NCBI RefSeq assembly: GCF_023169965.1
Contig: NZ_AP025592.1
Location: forward strand, 3,782,001-3,846,000
Origin: Anaeromyxobacter paludicola
Lineage (GTDB): Bacteria; Myxococcota; Myxococcia; Myxococcales; Anaeromyxobacteraceae
Reading direction: 5' to 3'
Length of the DNA stretch: 64,000 nt
In this document: piece after piece, positions 56,755 through 64,000 of the stretch
Position numbering within the stretch: the first letter of the stretch is position 1
How the letters are laid out: each line of letters opens with the position of its first letter
Notes under the pieces: generated by a model
Seen by the model: only the letters and a program-made list of their open reading frames with translations
Told to the model about the DNA's origin: nothing
The model's database searches: none
Made by a program: the position numbers and the translations under genes

Positions 56755-58896
56755 TCACCCCTCCGCGGCCGCCTGCGCCCCTGCCCGCCGCCCTCGCGCC
56801 GCCCGGTACAGGTAGAAGGCGGCGACCGCGAACGGCGCCACCGCGACGAGGTCCTCGAGCGGACCTTCCCCGAGCGCGCGGAGCGCGAGCTTGTCGGAGA
56901 GCCCGGTGACCGTGAGCGCCGCGATGGCGATCCCGGTGAGCGCGTCGCCCGCGATCATGCCGCTCGCCGCGAGCGTGGCCCGCTCGTCGGCCTCGGCGTG
57001 CCGCGCCGGGTCCTTCACCCGCCGGGCGAGGAGCAGCGAGACCAGCCCGCCGAAGACGAGCGGCGCGCTGGTGGTGATGGGCAGGTAGAGCCCGATGGCG
57101 AAGGTGAGCGGCGAGACCTTGAAGACCGCCCAGGCCACCACGCAGATGGCCACGCCGAGCAGCATGAGCCGCCACGGCAGCCGCCCCTCCATGACGCCGC
57201 GGACGATGGTGGCCATCAGCCGCGCCTGCGGCGCCGGCAGGAGCTTCGAGCCGAGCCCGTAGGCGGCGTCGAGGAGCAGGAGCACCGACCCCGCCCGCAG
57301 CGCCGCGGCCACCGTGCCGATCATCTGCCCGACCTGGAGGTGGGCCGGCGCGGTGCCGATGAGGGCGCCGGTCTTGAGGTCCTGCGCGAGATCGCCCGAC
57401 ATCGAGATGGTGATCGACACCACCGCGCCGACCAGGATGACCATGGTCATGGTCTCCGGCCCGGTCCGGCCGAGGACCTTGAAGAGCACCGTGGTGGCGA
57501 GGAGGGCGGTGATCACCATGCCGCTCATCGGCTGCGAGGTGGTGCCGATGAGCCCGACCATGCGGGCCGAGACCACCACGAAGAAGAAGCTGAACACCAC
57601 CGCGACCACGGTGCCGAGGAGGTCGAGCCCGAGCTGCGGGACGAGCCAGAGCCCGAGCGAGAGGAGCAGCGCGCCCCCGAGCACCACCGGGATGGGGAGG
57701 TCGCGGTCGTTGCGGGGGAGCGACGACCGCGAGAGCCAGGAGAGGCTCCAGGTGGCCGCGAAGGCGATCGCGGCGACGATGCCCGCCATGAGCGCGGCGT
57801 CCCCGGCGCCGAGCTTCTCCCAGACCGGCACGCCGCCGATGGCGAGCGCCGGGACGGCGCGGAGCCCCGCCGAGAGGACCGCGAAGAGCCCGAGGGCGAG
57901 GAGCGCCGGCCGGACCAGGCCGAGCCCGCCCGCGCCGCCCGCCCGCTTCGCGCCGTCGCCGCCCGCGCCGATGGCCGCGAGCCCGCCGCGGAAGGAGGAG
58001 CCGATGGTGGGGAGCGCGCGCAGGAGCGAGACCATGCCGCCGAAGGCGACGCCGCCCGCGCCGACGTAGCGCACGTACTCGCTCCAGAGGCTGTGCTCGC
58101 CGCCCAGGGCGCTCCAGCCGGCCGCCTCCGGCGCGACCCCGAGCGCGGCGCCGAGGCCGGTCCCGGCGGCGGCGTCGAAGAAGGGGATGAGGACGCAGAA
58201 CCCGAGCACGCCCCCGGCCAGCATCTCGCCCGCCACCCGCGGGCCGATGAGGTAGCCGACGCCGAGCATGAGCGGCGAGAGGTCGAACCCGATGGTCGCC
58301 TTGTGGAGCGCGGCGAAGGTCCAGGTGACCGAGTCCTTCCAGAGCGAGAAGGCGCCGGTGGCGAGCTTGTAGCCGATGCCGACGAGCCCGCCGAGGATGA
58401 CCGGGCGCGCGGTGGTGCCGCCCTTGTCGCCGGCGATGAGGACCTTGGCGCAGGCGGTGCCCTCGGGGAAGGGGAGGGTGCCGTGCTCCTCCACCATGAG
58501 CCCGCGGCGGAGCGGGATCATCATGAGCAGGCCGAGGAGCCCCGCCACCGCGCCGAGCAGGAAGATCTGGAACGGCGAGAGCCGGACGCCGAGGAAGAGC
58601 AGCGCCGGCAGGGTGAAGATCACGCCCGCCGCCACCGACTCGCCGGTCGAGCCGACGGCGTGGGTGACGTTGTTCTCGAGGATGGTGCCGTTCTTGAAGA
58701 TCCCGCGGAGCACCGCCATCGAGAGCACCGCGCTCGGGATGGAGGCCGAGACGGTGAGCCCGATGCGGAGCCCCACGTAGGCGTTCACCATCCCGAAGAC
58801 GATCGAGAGCAGCACCCCGAGCGCCACCGCCCGGAAGGTGAAGTCGCGCAGGACGCGGTCGGGCGGGACGTAGGGGACGAGGGGCTTCGGCGACAT
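56755..58896 (-). CDS. OPT-family oligopeptide/metal-chelate transporter
   Basis: A 713-residue integral membrane protein with about fourteen helices, typical of the OPT family, which imports peptides or metal chelates. The conserved N-terminal AYVGLRIGLTVSASIPSAVLSM and NNVTHAVGSTGESVAAGVIFTLPA (the NNxxQTxASAAG-like motif) are seen, plus EEHGTLPFPEGTACAKVL and TSQPMSGMVITALLATT. Bacterial OPTs of this length usually carry oligopeptides. The ATG at 58896 has AGGCGG upstream; longer frames are not supported. Divergent from pomY. Confidence 0.9.
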   Translation of the reverse strand: MSPKPLVPYVPPDRVLRDFTFRAVALGVLLSIVFGMVNAYVGLRIGLTVSASIPSAVLSMAVLRGIFKNGTILENNVTHAVGSTGESVAAGVIFTLPALLFLGVRLSPFQIFLLGAVAGLLGLLMMIPLRRGLMVEEHGTLPFPEGTACAKVLIAGDKGGTTARPVILGGLVGIGYKLATGAFSLWKDSVTWTFAALHKATIGFDLSPLMLGVGYLIGPRVAGEMLAGGVLGFCVLIPFFDAAAGTGLGAALGVAPEAAGWSALGGEHSLWSEYVRYVGAGGVAFGGMVSLLRALPTIGSSFRGGLAAIGAGGDGAKRAGGAGGLGLVRPALLALGLFAVLSAGLRAVPALAIGGVPVWEKLGAGDAALMAGIVAAIAFAATWSLSWLSRSSLPRNDRDLPIPVVLGGALLLSLGLWLVPQLGLDLLGTVVAVVFSFFFVVVSARMVGLIGTTSQPMSGMVITALLATTVLFKVLGRTGPETMTMVILVGAVVSITISMSGDLAQDLKTGALIGTAPAHLQVGQMIGTVAAALRAGSVLLLLDAAYGLGSKLLPAPQARLMATIVRGVMEGRLPWRLMLLGVAICVVAWAVFKVSPLTFAIGLYLPITTSAPLVFGGLVSLLLARRVKDPARHAEADERATLAASGMIAGDALTGIAIAALTVTGLSDKLALRALGEGPLEDLVAVAPFAVAAFYLYRAARGRRAGAQAAAEG

Positions 58897-58933
58897 GTTC
58901 CGCCTGTAGCACGAAACGGGGCGGCCGCCGCGA

Positions 58934-58962
58934 TTGCCTTTCGGATCCCGCTCTTCTATGCT
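58934..58962 (+). promoter_or_regulatory. Sigma-70 promoter of the pomYZX cluster
   Basis: TTGCCT (58934-58939), a 17-base spacer and TATGCT (58957-58962); initiation expected near 58969, about 60 bases before pomY. One of the best promoter matches in the window. Confidence 0.65.
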
Positions 58963-58980
58963 CGGCCCCACGCAAGATCT

Positions 58981-59001
58981 CGGGATCACGGAATGATCCC
59001 G
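58981..59001 (+). promoter_or_regulatory. Inverted repeat in the pomY leader
   Basis: CGGGATCA and TGATCCCG form a perfect 8-bp inverted repeat around CGGAA. It falls in the predicted 5' leader, so it can be either a DNA operator or an mRNA hairpin. There is no T run after it. Confidence 0.5.
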
Positions 59002-59029
59002 GCAACCGGGGGCAGGTGGAAGGCAGGCC

Positions 59030-60721
59030 GTGGCGGGCGAAGGAGGGCGGGTGAGCGGCAATCCGGAGGAGCTGCTGCGCAGCACGCTCGAGAAGATCGT
59101 CTTCTTCGAGTGCCGCGTGGAGCAGCTCAAGGCGGAGCTGGAGACGGCGCGCAGCCTGGCGGCGCGCGCCCAGGGCGAGGCGACCCGATCGCGGCAGCGC
59201 GAGGTGGAGCTCTCGCGGGCGGCCGCCGAGGCGCGCGCCCAGCTCGCCGACGCCCAGTCCAAGAACGCCGAGCTCCTCGAGCGGGTGCGCCTGCTCGAGG
59301 GCGAGCGCGCCCGGTTCCTCTCCGGGCTCATCGAGCAGGCGCGGGTGCAGGGCGCGCCGGGGGCCGAGGGGGACGACGGCGAGGGCGGCGCCGAGCTGGC
59401 CGGCTTCATCGCCGAGCTGCGGGCCGAGAACGTGCGGCTCGAGCGCTGGAAGCAGGCGGCGCTCTCCGCCGGGATCGCGCTCGACGACGGCGGGGCCGCG
59501 CCGCTCGCCTCGCTCCGCGCCGCGCCGGCGCCGCTCGAGCAGGTCGCGGCCCGCTTCGAGGAGGAGGGGCGCACCGCGGTCTCGGCCGCGGAGGCCCGCA
59601 CCCTCGAGAGCACGCTGCCGACCCGCGCCGACCGCGCCCTCTACGAGGCCTCGATGGACGACCTCGCCTCGGCCGACGCCGGGGCGCGCCGCCGGGCCGC
59701 CGACTGCCTCAAGGCGCTCGCGTCCAGGGCCGCCGCGCCGCTCGTGGCCGCCGCGCTCGGGCGCGAGCGGGACGAGGGCGTCAAGATCGCGCTCCTCGGC
59801 TCCATCGCCGCCCTCGCCGGCGACGAGGCGGTGGACCTCGCCGCGCGCGAGCTCCAGGACCACCGGCCCGCCGTCCGCGCCGCCGCCCTCGAGGCGGTGA
59901 ACGCGCTCGCGAAGGGCCGGGCGGAGCCGCACCTCGCCGGCGCGCTCGGCGACCCGAGCCCGCTCGTGCGCCGCCGGGCCGCGCTCCTGCTCGGGTTCGT
60001 GCCCGGGCCCGGCGCGGACGACGCCCTCGCCTCGGCGCTCCTCGACCAGGACGCCGGCGTGGCGCGCGCCGCGGTGTCGGCCCTCTCCGGCCGGCCCAGC
60101 GCCCGCGCGCAGGGCGCGCTGGCCCGCGCCGTGGACCACCGGGACCCGACGGTCCGCGCCGCCGCCGCCCGCGCCGTGGCGCGCTGGGCCGGCGAGGTGG
60201 TGGACGTCACCGGCACCGAGGCCGACCGCCGCCGGGCCGCCCGGCGCATCTCGGAGAAGCTGGCCGGGATGACCGGCGAGGCGCTCCGGGGCGCGGTGAT
60301 GCGGACCGCCCGCGCCCCGGTGAGGCCCGCCTCGACCCCTCCCCCCGCGCGCGGGGAGAGGGAGAGCCTCGTTTCGGCCCCCGCGGCTTCCACTTCAGTG
60401 GCTTCCGCTTCCGCGGCGCCCCCGCGCCCCGCGCAGCCCACCCTCCCCGCCGGAGGGGGGGAGGGCCGGGGAGGGGTGGCGCCTGCCGCCCGCGAAGCCG
60501 CCCCCGCCCCCCGCCGCGCCCCCGTCCACGCCGCCTCTCCCGCCGCCCGGGCCCTCATGACCGCGGTGCTCGGGGAGGTGCGCGCCAGCCTGCGCGGCGA
60601 GACCGTCGCCGGGATCACCTCGTCCCTCTCCGCCGAGCCCCTCGAGGTGGAGGCCGCCCTGCGCGCGCTCGTGGCGCAGGGAGCGCTGGTGGCCCGCGGC
60701 CCGCGCTTCTTCATGAGCTAG
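59030..60721 (+). CDS. pomY: PomY-like division-site positioning protein (coiled coil + HEAT repeats)
   Basis: A 563-residue cytosolic protein. A coiled coil covers about 12-100 (LEKIVFFECRVEQLKAELETAR onwards), HEAT-like helical repeats about 195-400 (for example VKIALLGSIAALAGDEAV, AVRAAALEAVNALAKG, VRRRAALLLGFV), a Pro/Ala-rich linker about 425-505, and a C-terminal helical domain. This order equals PomY of Myxococcus xanthus, which with PomX and PomZ places FtsZ at midcell. The linker contains two palindromic repeats in frame (60336-60367, 60441-60476). GTG 59030 is used; GTG 59051, preceded by AGGAGG, is an alternative. Gene order pomY-pomZ-pomX also matches. Confidence 0.8.
   Translation: MAGEGGRVSGNPEELLRSTLEKIVFFECRVEQLKAELETARSLAARAQGEATRSRQREVELSRAAAEARAQLADAQSKNAELLERVRLLEGERARFLSGLIEQARVQGAPGAEGDDGEGGAELAGFIAELRAENVRLERWKQAALSAGIALDDGGAAPLASLRAAPAPLEQVAARFEEEGRTAVSAAEARTLESTLPTRADRALYEASMDDLASADAGARRRAADCLKALASRAAAPLVAAALGRERDEGVKIALLGSIAALAGDEAVDLAARELQDHRPAVRAAALEAVNALAKGRAEPHLAGALGDPSPLVRRRAALLLGFVPGPGADDALASALLDQDAGVARAAVSALSGRPSARAQGALARAVDHRDPTVRAAAARAVARWAGEVVDVTGTEADRRRAARRISEKLAGMTGEALRGAVMRTARAPVRPASTPPPARGERESLVSAPAASTSVASASAAPPRPAQPTLPAGGGEGRGGVAPAAREAAPAPRRAPVHAASPAARALMTAVLGEVRASLRGETVAGITSSLSAEPLEVEAALRALVAQGALVARGPRFFMS
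60336..60367 (-). repeat. Palindromic repeat inside pomY, inverted orientation (pair member)
   Basis: CCCCTCCCCCCGCG / CGCGGGGAGAGGG within the linker, read as TPPPARGERES. With 60441-60476 it makes an inverted pair inside a coding sequence. Confidence 0.6.
60441..60476 (+). repeat. Palindromic repeat inside pomY, direct orientation (pair member)
   Basis: CCCTCCCCGCC / GGAGGGGGGGAGGG followed by CCGGGGAGGGG, 36 bases, read in frame as TLPAGGGEGRGG. It differs from the pomX copy (61984-62019) at only a few positions. Confidence 0.75.
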
Positions 60722-60734
60722 GAGCCAAGGATTC

Positions 60735-61685
60735 ATGGAGAACATCCGCTACACGCCCAAGCGCTTCGCCGAGGTCCTGGGGATCACCCAGAAGGCCCTC
60801 TTCGAGGCCGTGGGCCGGAGCGACGCCTACAGCCCCGACGACCTCGCCGCGGCGCGCGCGCTCCTGCACCGCGCCCCGCCGAAGCAGCCGGTCCGGCACC
60901 AGCTCTTCCTCAACTTCAAGGGCGGCACCGGCAAGACCAGCCTCTCCACGAGCTACGCCTTCCGGCTCGCCGAGCGCGGCCACCGGGTGCTGGTCATCGA
61001 CCTCGACAGCCAGGGCCACGCCACGAAGTGCCTCGGCAAGGAGGGCGGCAGCTTCCAGCACACGCTCTACGACGTGCTGGTCCGCAAGACGCCGCTCTCG
61101 CAGGTGACGGTGGCGACGGGCATGCCGAACCTCTCGCTCGTCCCGTCGAACCTCAAGATGAGCACCATCGACCTCGCGCTCATGCCGATGGCCGGGCGCG
61201 AGTACCGGCTGCGCAAGGCGCTCGAGGAGGCCGCGAGCCAGTACGACTACGTGGTCATGGACGCGCCGCCGTCGTTCGGGCTCCTGAACCTCAACGCCAT
61301 CATGGCGGCGACCGACCTCGTCATCCCGGTGCTGGCCGACTTCCTCTCCTACGACGGGCTCCGGCTGCTCTTCGAGACCCTGCAGGACCTCGAGACCGAC
61401 CTGTCGCACCAGCTCGAGAGCATCTCGATCGTGGTGAACGCCTACAACCAGACCTTCAAGATCGCCCGCGAGGCGCTCTCGGCGCTGAAGGAGCACTACC
61501 CCGAGTACCTGCTCGGCAGCGTGATCCGGCAGTGCACCAAGTTCGCCCAGGCGTCGAGCGAGGGCTGCCCGATCTTCGGCTACGACCCCGACTCGAAGGG
61601 CGCGGCCGACATCGAGGCGATGCTCGACGAGGTCCTGCGGAAGATCGGCAACACGGGCGCCCAGGCGGGCGCGGCTGGAGCGTAA
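60735..61685 (+). CDS. pomZ: PomZ-like ParA/MinD ATPase
   Basis: A 316-residue ParA-family ATPase that, in Myxococcus, dimerises on ATP, binds DNA non-specifically and moves the PomXY cluster to midcell. The deviant Walker A is Lys62-Gly-Gly-Thr-Gly-Lys67-Thr, with the signature Lys62; Walker A' has Asp89 and Asp91 (VIDLDSQGHATKCL); Walker B is YVVMDAPPSFGLL. The N-terminal 50 residues (YTPKRFAEVLGITQKALFEAVG) resemble a small MerR/HTH-like domain. Encoded 13 bases after pomY and three bases before pomX. An ordinary chromosomal parA would have parB next to it; none is here. Confidence 0.88.
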   Translation: MENIRYTPKRFAEVLGITQKALFEAVGRSDAYSPDDLAAARALLHRAPPKQPVRHQLFLNFKGGTGKTSLSTSYAFRLAERGHRVLVIDLDSQGHATKCLGKEGGSFQHTLYDVLVRKTPLSQVTVATGMPNLSLVPSNLKMSTIDLALMPMAGREYRLRKALEEAASQYDYVVMDAPPSFGLLNLNAIMAATDLVIPVLADFLSYDGLRLLFETLQDLETDLSHQLESISIVVNAYNQTFKIAREALSALKEHYPEYLLGSVIRQCTKFAQASSEGCPIFGYDPDSKGAADIEAMLDEVLRKIGNTGAQAGAAGA

Positions 61686-61688
61686 GAG

Positions 61689-62807
61689 ATGAGAAAGGCC
61701 TTCGACGCCAACGTGCCCAAGCTGAAGCCGCGCCTCAAGGGCGTGGGCTCGGTGGTGAGCCTCGCCGGGAGCGAGCCGGCCCAGCCCGAGCCGGAGCTCC
61801 CGATGCCCACGGTCGAGGAGGAGGAGGCCGCGCCGGTCCCCGCCGAGGCGCCGCCGGTGAGCTTCGCGGAGCCCTCGCCGGCCGAGCTGCTCGCGACCGC
61901 GGCCGCGGAGGTCGCGCCGGCCGAAGTCGCCGCCCCGGCGCCCGAGGTCATGCGAGCGCCGGCGCCGACCGCCGCGCCGATTCCCCTCCCCGCCGGAGGG
62001 GGGGAGGGCCAGGGAGTGGTGGCGCCCGCCGCCACCGCGCTGCCCGAGGCGCCCGCGGCCAGGGTCGCCGCACCGGCCGCCGCTCCCGCGCCGCCCGCAG
62101 CCGCCGCCGCGCCGCAGCCGCCGCCCCCGCCCGGCTCCCTCGAGGACCGCCGCGCTCGCCTCGAGCGCGTGAAGCGCCGGGTGGCCGACGCCGCGCGCAC
62201 CCCGCGCCCGGTCCCGGCCGCGCCGGCCGAGCCGGGGCGCGCCGCCGAGAGCGCGCTCTCGCTCGTGCAGGAGCTCGAGGCCCAGCTCTCGCGCGCCCGC
62301 GAGACCGAGGCCGCGCTCCGCGCCGACCTCGACGAGGCCCGCGGCGAGGTGGCGCGCGGCGCCGTCGAGCTGCGCGAGGCCGCCGGCCGGGGGGAGGAGC
62401 TCACCCGCCAGCTGGAGGAGAAGCGGGCGGTCCTCTCCGAGCTGCTCGCCGAGATGAACGCGCTCGAGGCCGAGCGCGACGAGGCGGTGGAGCGGGCGCA
62501 GGCCCTCGCCGCCATCGACGAGGAGCGGCAGTCGCTGCTCGACGCGCTCGGCACCCGGGTGGAGGAGCTGGAGAAGCGGGGCGAGGAGGCGCGCGCCGAG
62601 CTGGAGCGGCTCTCCGACGACCTCGACCAGCGCGCCTCCGACGGCGCGCGGCTGCGCGCCGCGCTGGCCCAGGTCACGCGCGAGCGGGACGACCTCTCCC
62701 GCGAGTCGGCGCAGATCCGCCGCGAGCGCGACGAGCTCGCCGAGACCAAGAAGGCGCTCGAGCAGGTGCACCAGGCGCTGGCCCAGGCCCGCTCGCGGCT
62801 GGGCTGA
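61689..62807 (+). CDS. pomX: PomX-like scaffold protein
   Basis: A 372-residue protein. The basic N-terminal peptide MRKAFDANVPKLKPRLKG has Lys13 and Arg15; the corresponding residues in Myxococcus xanthus PomX are reported to activate PomZ ATPase, from memory of the published work. An Ala/Pro-rich disordered segment covers about 30-155, then a long coiled coil about 160-372 (LSRARETEAALRADLDEARGEV onwards). This architecture equals PomX, which polymerises into the scaffold of the Pom cluster. A palindromic repeat lies in frame in the disordered part (61984-62019, PLPAGGGEGQG). Three bases after pomZ. Confidence 0.83.
   Translation: MRKAFDANVPKLKPRLKGVGSVVSLAGSEPAQPEPELPMPTVEEEEAAPVPAEAPPVSFAEPSPAELLATAAAEVAPAEVAAPAPEVMRAPAPTAAPIPLPAGGGEGQGVVAPAATALPEAPAARVAAPAAAPAPPAAAAAPQPPPPPGSLEDRRARLERVKRRVADAARTPRPVPAAPAEPGRAAESALSLVQELEAQLSRARETEAALRADLDEARGEVARGAVELREAAGRGEELTRQLEEKRAVLSELLAEMNALEAERDEAVERAQALAAIDEERQSLLDALGTRVEELEKRGEEARAELERLSDDLDQRASDGARLRAALAQVTRERDDLSRESAQIRRERDELAETKKALEQVHQALAQARSRLG
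61984..62019 (+). repeat. Palindromic repeat inside pomX, direct orientation
   Basis: Thirty-six bases nearly identical to the pomY copy at 60441-60476 and read in the same frame of the repeat, giving PLPAGGGEGQGVV in the disordered region of PomX. Confidence 0.75.
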
Positions 62808-62829
62808 GGGGCCGCGGCACCGCGGATCG

Positions 62830-62866
62830 CCCCTCCCCATCCCTGCCCGCCCGGCGGGGAGGGTGT
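62830..62866 (-). repeat. Short GC-rich palindromic repeat, inverted orientation (pair member)
   Basis: Head CCCCTCCCCATCCCT then arms GCCCGCC / GGCGGGGAGGG, 22 bases after the pomX stop; very similar to 38346-38382. Forms a wide inverted pair with 62965-63000. Confidence 0.75.
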
Positions 62867-62964
62867 GCCGCGCGGCGCTTCGTTCCCCGCAGGGCCTGGC
62901 GAGCCGCCGAACACTCATCCGCGGCGGGCTGGAGACGCTGCGCCCCGCGTGACCCGAGGCATCC

Positions 62965-63000
62965 CCCCTCCCGCGGAGCGGGGGAGGGCGAGGGAGGGGG
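62965..63000 (+). repeat. Short GC-rich palindromic repeat, direct orientation (pair member)
   Basis: CCCCTCCCGCG / GAGCGGGGGAGGG palindrome with the tail CGAGGGAGGGGG, identical in its tail to the 51205 copy. It ends 24 bases before the sthA stop. Confidence 0.8.
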
Positions 63001-63024
63001 TGAGACCCGCCAAGCCCGGCGGCG

Positions 63025-64000
63025 CTACCCCGCCTTCTCCACCGCCCGCGGCTTCGCCGCCGCGGTCCCCTCGGCGCTGGCGGGGCGCCAGCTCTTGATC
63101 TTGTCGAGCGCGTCGTAGGCCGCGTACTTGTAGGCCTCGCCGAGCGTCGGGTAGTTGAAGACGGCGTGGATGAAGTAGTGCAGGTCCCCGCCGAGCGCGA
63201 TGACGGCGGTGCCGAGGTGCACCAGCTCCGACGCGTTCGGGCCGATGCAGTGCACCCCGAGCAGCGCCTGGTCCGTCGGCGACGCGATGAGCTTCAGGAA
63301 CCCGACCGCCTCGCCGATGAGGTTGGCGCGGGCGTTGTCCACCAGCCGCGCGTGCCCGACGACGTAGGGGATCCCCTTCGCCTGGAGCGTCTCCTCGGTC
63401 TCGCCGACCGAGCTCACCTCGGGGATGGTGTAGATGCCGACCGGGAGCAGGTCGGTGAGCTTCTGCTTGTAGGAGTGGCCGGCGGCGTGGGTCATGGCGA
63501 CGCGCGCCTGCTCCATGGCGGTGGCCGCGAGCCCCGGGAACCCGACCACGTCGCCCGCCGCGTAGATGTGCGGGACGGTGGTCTGGTAGTTCTCGTTCAC
63601 CTTGAGCAGGCCGCGCTCGCTCGCCTGCAGCCCGGCCGCCTCGAGGTTCAGCGACTCCACGTTGCCGATGCGGCCCGAGGCGACGAGCACCTTCTCGCAG
63701 ACCAGCCGCGAGCCGTCGTCGAGGGTGATGAGCACGTCCCGGTCGCCCGGCTCGAGCTTCGTCGCCCGGCTCTCCTGGTGCAGCTCCACGCCCGCCATGG
63801 CGAGCAGGTCCTGCAGGGCGCGCGAGACCTCGGCGTCGAGGAAGGTGAGCAGCCGGCTCTTGCTGTCCACCAGCGTCACGTGGACGCCCAGGGCGGCGAA
63901 GATGGAGGCGTACTCGCACCCGGCCACGCCGCCGCCCAGGATGGCGAGCGAGCGCGGCACCGCGCTCATCATCAGGATCGAGTCGGAGTCGTAGATGCGC
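63025..64000 (-). CDS. sthA: Soluble pyridine nucleotide transhydrogenase (5' part outside window)
   Basis: The C-terminal 325 residues of a flavoprotein of the lipoamide dehydrogenase superfamily; the frame is open to the end of the window (IYDSDSILMM), so the FAD-binding N-terminus is missing. ILGGGVAGCEYASIFAALG is the NAD(P)-binding Rossmann motif, VNENYQTTVPHIYAAGDVVGFPGLAATAMEQ the second FAD motif, and YFIHAVFNYPTLGEAYKYAA the SthA-type dimer interface. In place of the His-x4-Glu of lipoamide dehydrogenase it has HAVFNYP, which favours SthA: reoxidation of NADPH with NAD+. The true start cannot be seen. Confidence 0.88.
   Translation of the reverse strand, partial: RIYDSDSILMMSAVPRSLAILGGGVAGCEYASIFAALGVHVTLVDSKSRLLTFLDAEVSRALQDLLAMAGVELHQESRATKLEPGDRDVLITLDDGSRLVCEKVLVASGRIGNVESLNLEAAGLQASERGLLKVNENYQTTVPHIYAAGDVVGFPGLAATAMEQARVAMTHAAGHSYKQKLTDLLPVGIYTIPEVSSVGETEETLQAKGIPYVVGHARLVDNARANLIGEAVGFLKLIASPTDQALLGVHCIGPNASELVHLGTAVIALGGDLHYFIHAVFNYPTLGEAYKYAAYDALDKIKSWRPASAEGTAAAKPRAVEKAG

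Noticed and set aside
60735-61685. Chromosome or plasmid partition parA
   Set aside because: No parB or parS-like sites are adjacent, and both neighbours have PomX/PomY architecture.
62830-63000. CRISPR-like array from repeated GC palindromes
   Set aside because: Copies are only two per site, in inverted orientation, with irregular spacing and no cas genes.

Overview
The window is a gene-dense, very GC-rich stretch (about 70% G+C or more, nearly all codons ending in G or C) from a Gram-negative bacterium. The best taxonomic clue is the pomY-pomZ-pomX cluster near the right end. It encodes the division-site positioning system known from Myxococcota, so I infer a myxobacterium, most likely Anaeromyxobacter or a close relative. 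I see no insertion sequence, prophage or CRISPR array. Many gene pairs overlap by the four bases GTGA or ATGA, so translation is probably coupled within the operons.

Layout from left to right. 1-3.3 kb: end of an HtrA protease, an aldo/keto reductase and a drug efflux pump. 3.4-13 kb: a two-gene biotin-dependent acyl-CoA carboxylase with a divergent 990-residue biotin subunit, then a branched-chain amino acid transporter (livKHMGF) in which a strong terminator separates the binding protein from the membrane and ATPase genes. 13-19.7 kb: a molybdenum oxidoreductase/cytochrome b pair, a racemase/ABC-2 exporter operon, ettA, and a beta-hydroxyacid dehydrogenase. 19.7-22.5 kb: a NERD-domain helicase beside an ADP-ribosylglycohydrolase. 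22.5-26.3 kb: a bacteriohemerythrin and a chemoreceptor built from exact 91-residue HAMP-type repeats; both have nearly identical sigma-54 promoters. 26.5-32.2 kb: a GYD protein, trehalose synthase, and a glycosyltransferase / small-conductance-type channel / malQ operon, which together look like osmolyte or storage-glucan metabolism. 32.2-32.6 kb: a three-gene tRNA operon (Ser, Ser, Arg) with its promoter and terminator.

32.8-43.5 kb: a heavy-metal RND efflux operon, serS, then an ECF sigma factor / anti-sigma / Spy-like periplasmic protein operon that may sense metal or envelope stress, a hypothetical gene and an alpha/beta hydrolase. 43.5-49.6 kb: tldD-tldE followed directly by tyrosine degradation genes (fumarylacetoacetase family, hpd, hmgA). 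49.8-56.7 kb: a hydrolase, a c-type cytochrome, purSQ, a cation/calcium exchanger-family protein, a CorC/HlyC-type protein, an acetyltransferase and small proteins. 56.8-64 kb: an OPT transporter, pomYZX, and the 3' part of sthA running off the window.

A family of short GC-rich palindromes, arranged in several places as inverted pairs like BIMEs, lies after operon ends. It has also entered the coding sequences of pomY and pomX in frame. This and the shared sigma-54 promoters are the most notable observations. All functions are assigned by reading motifs by eye; no search was run.
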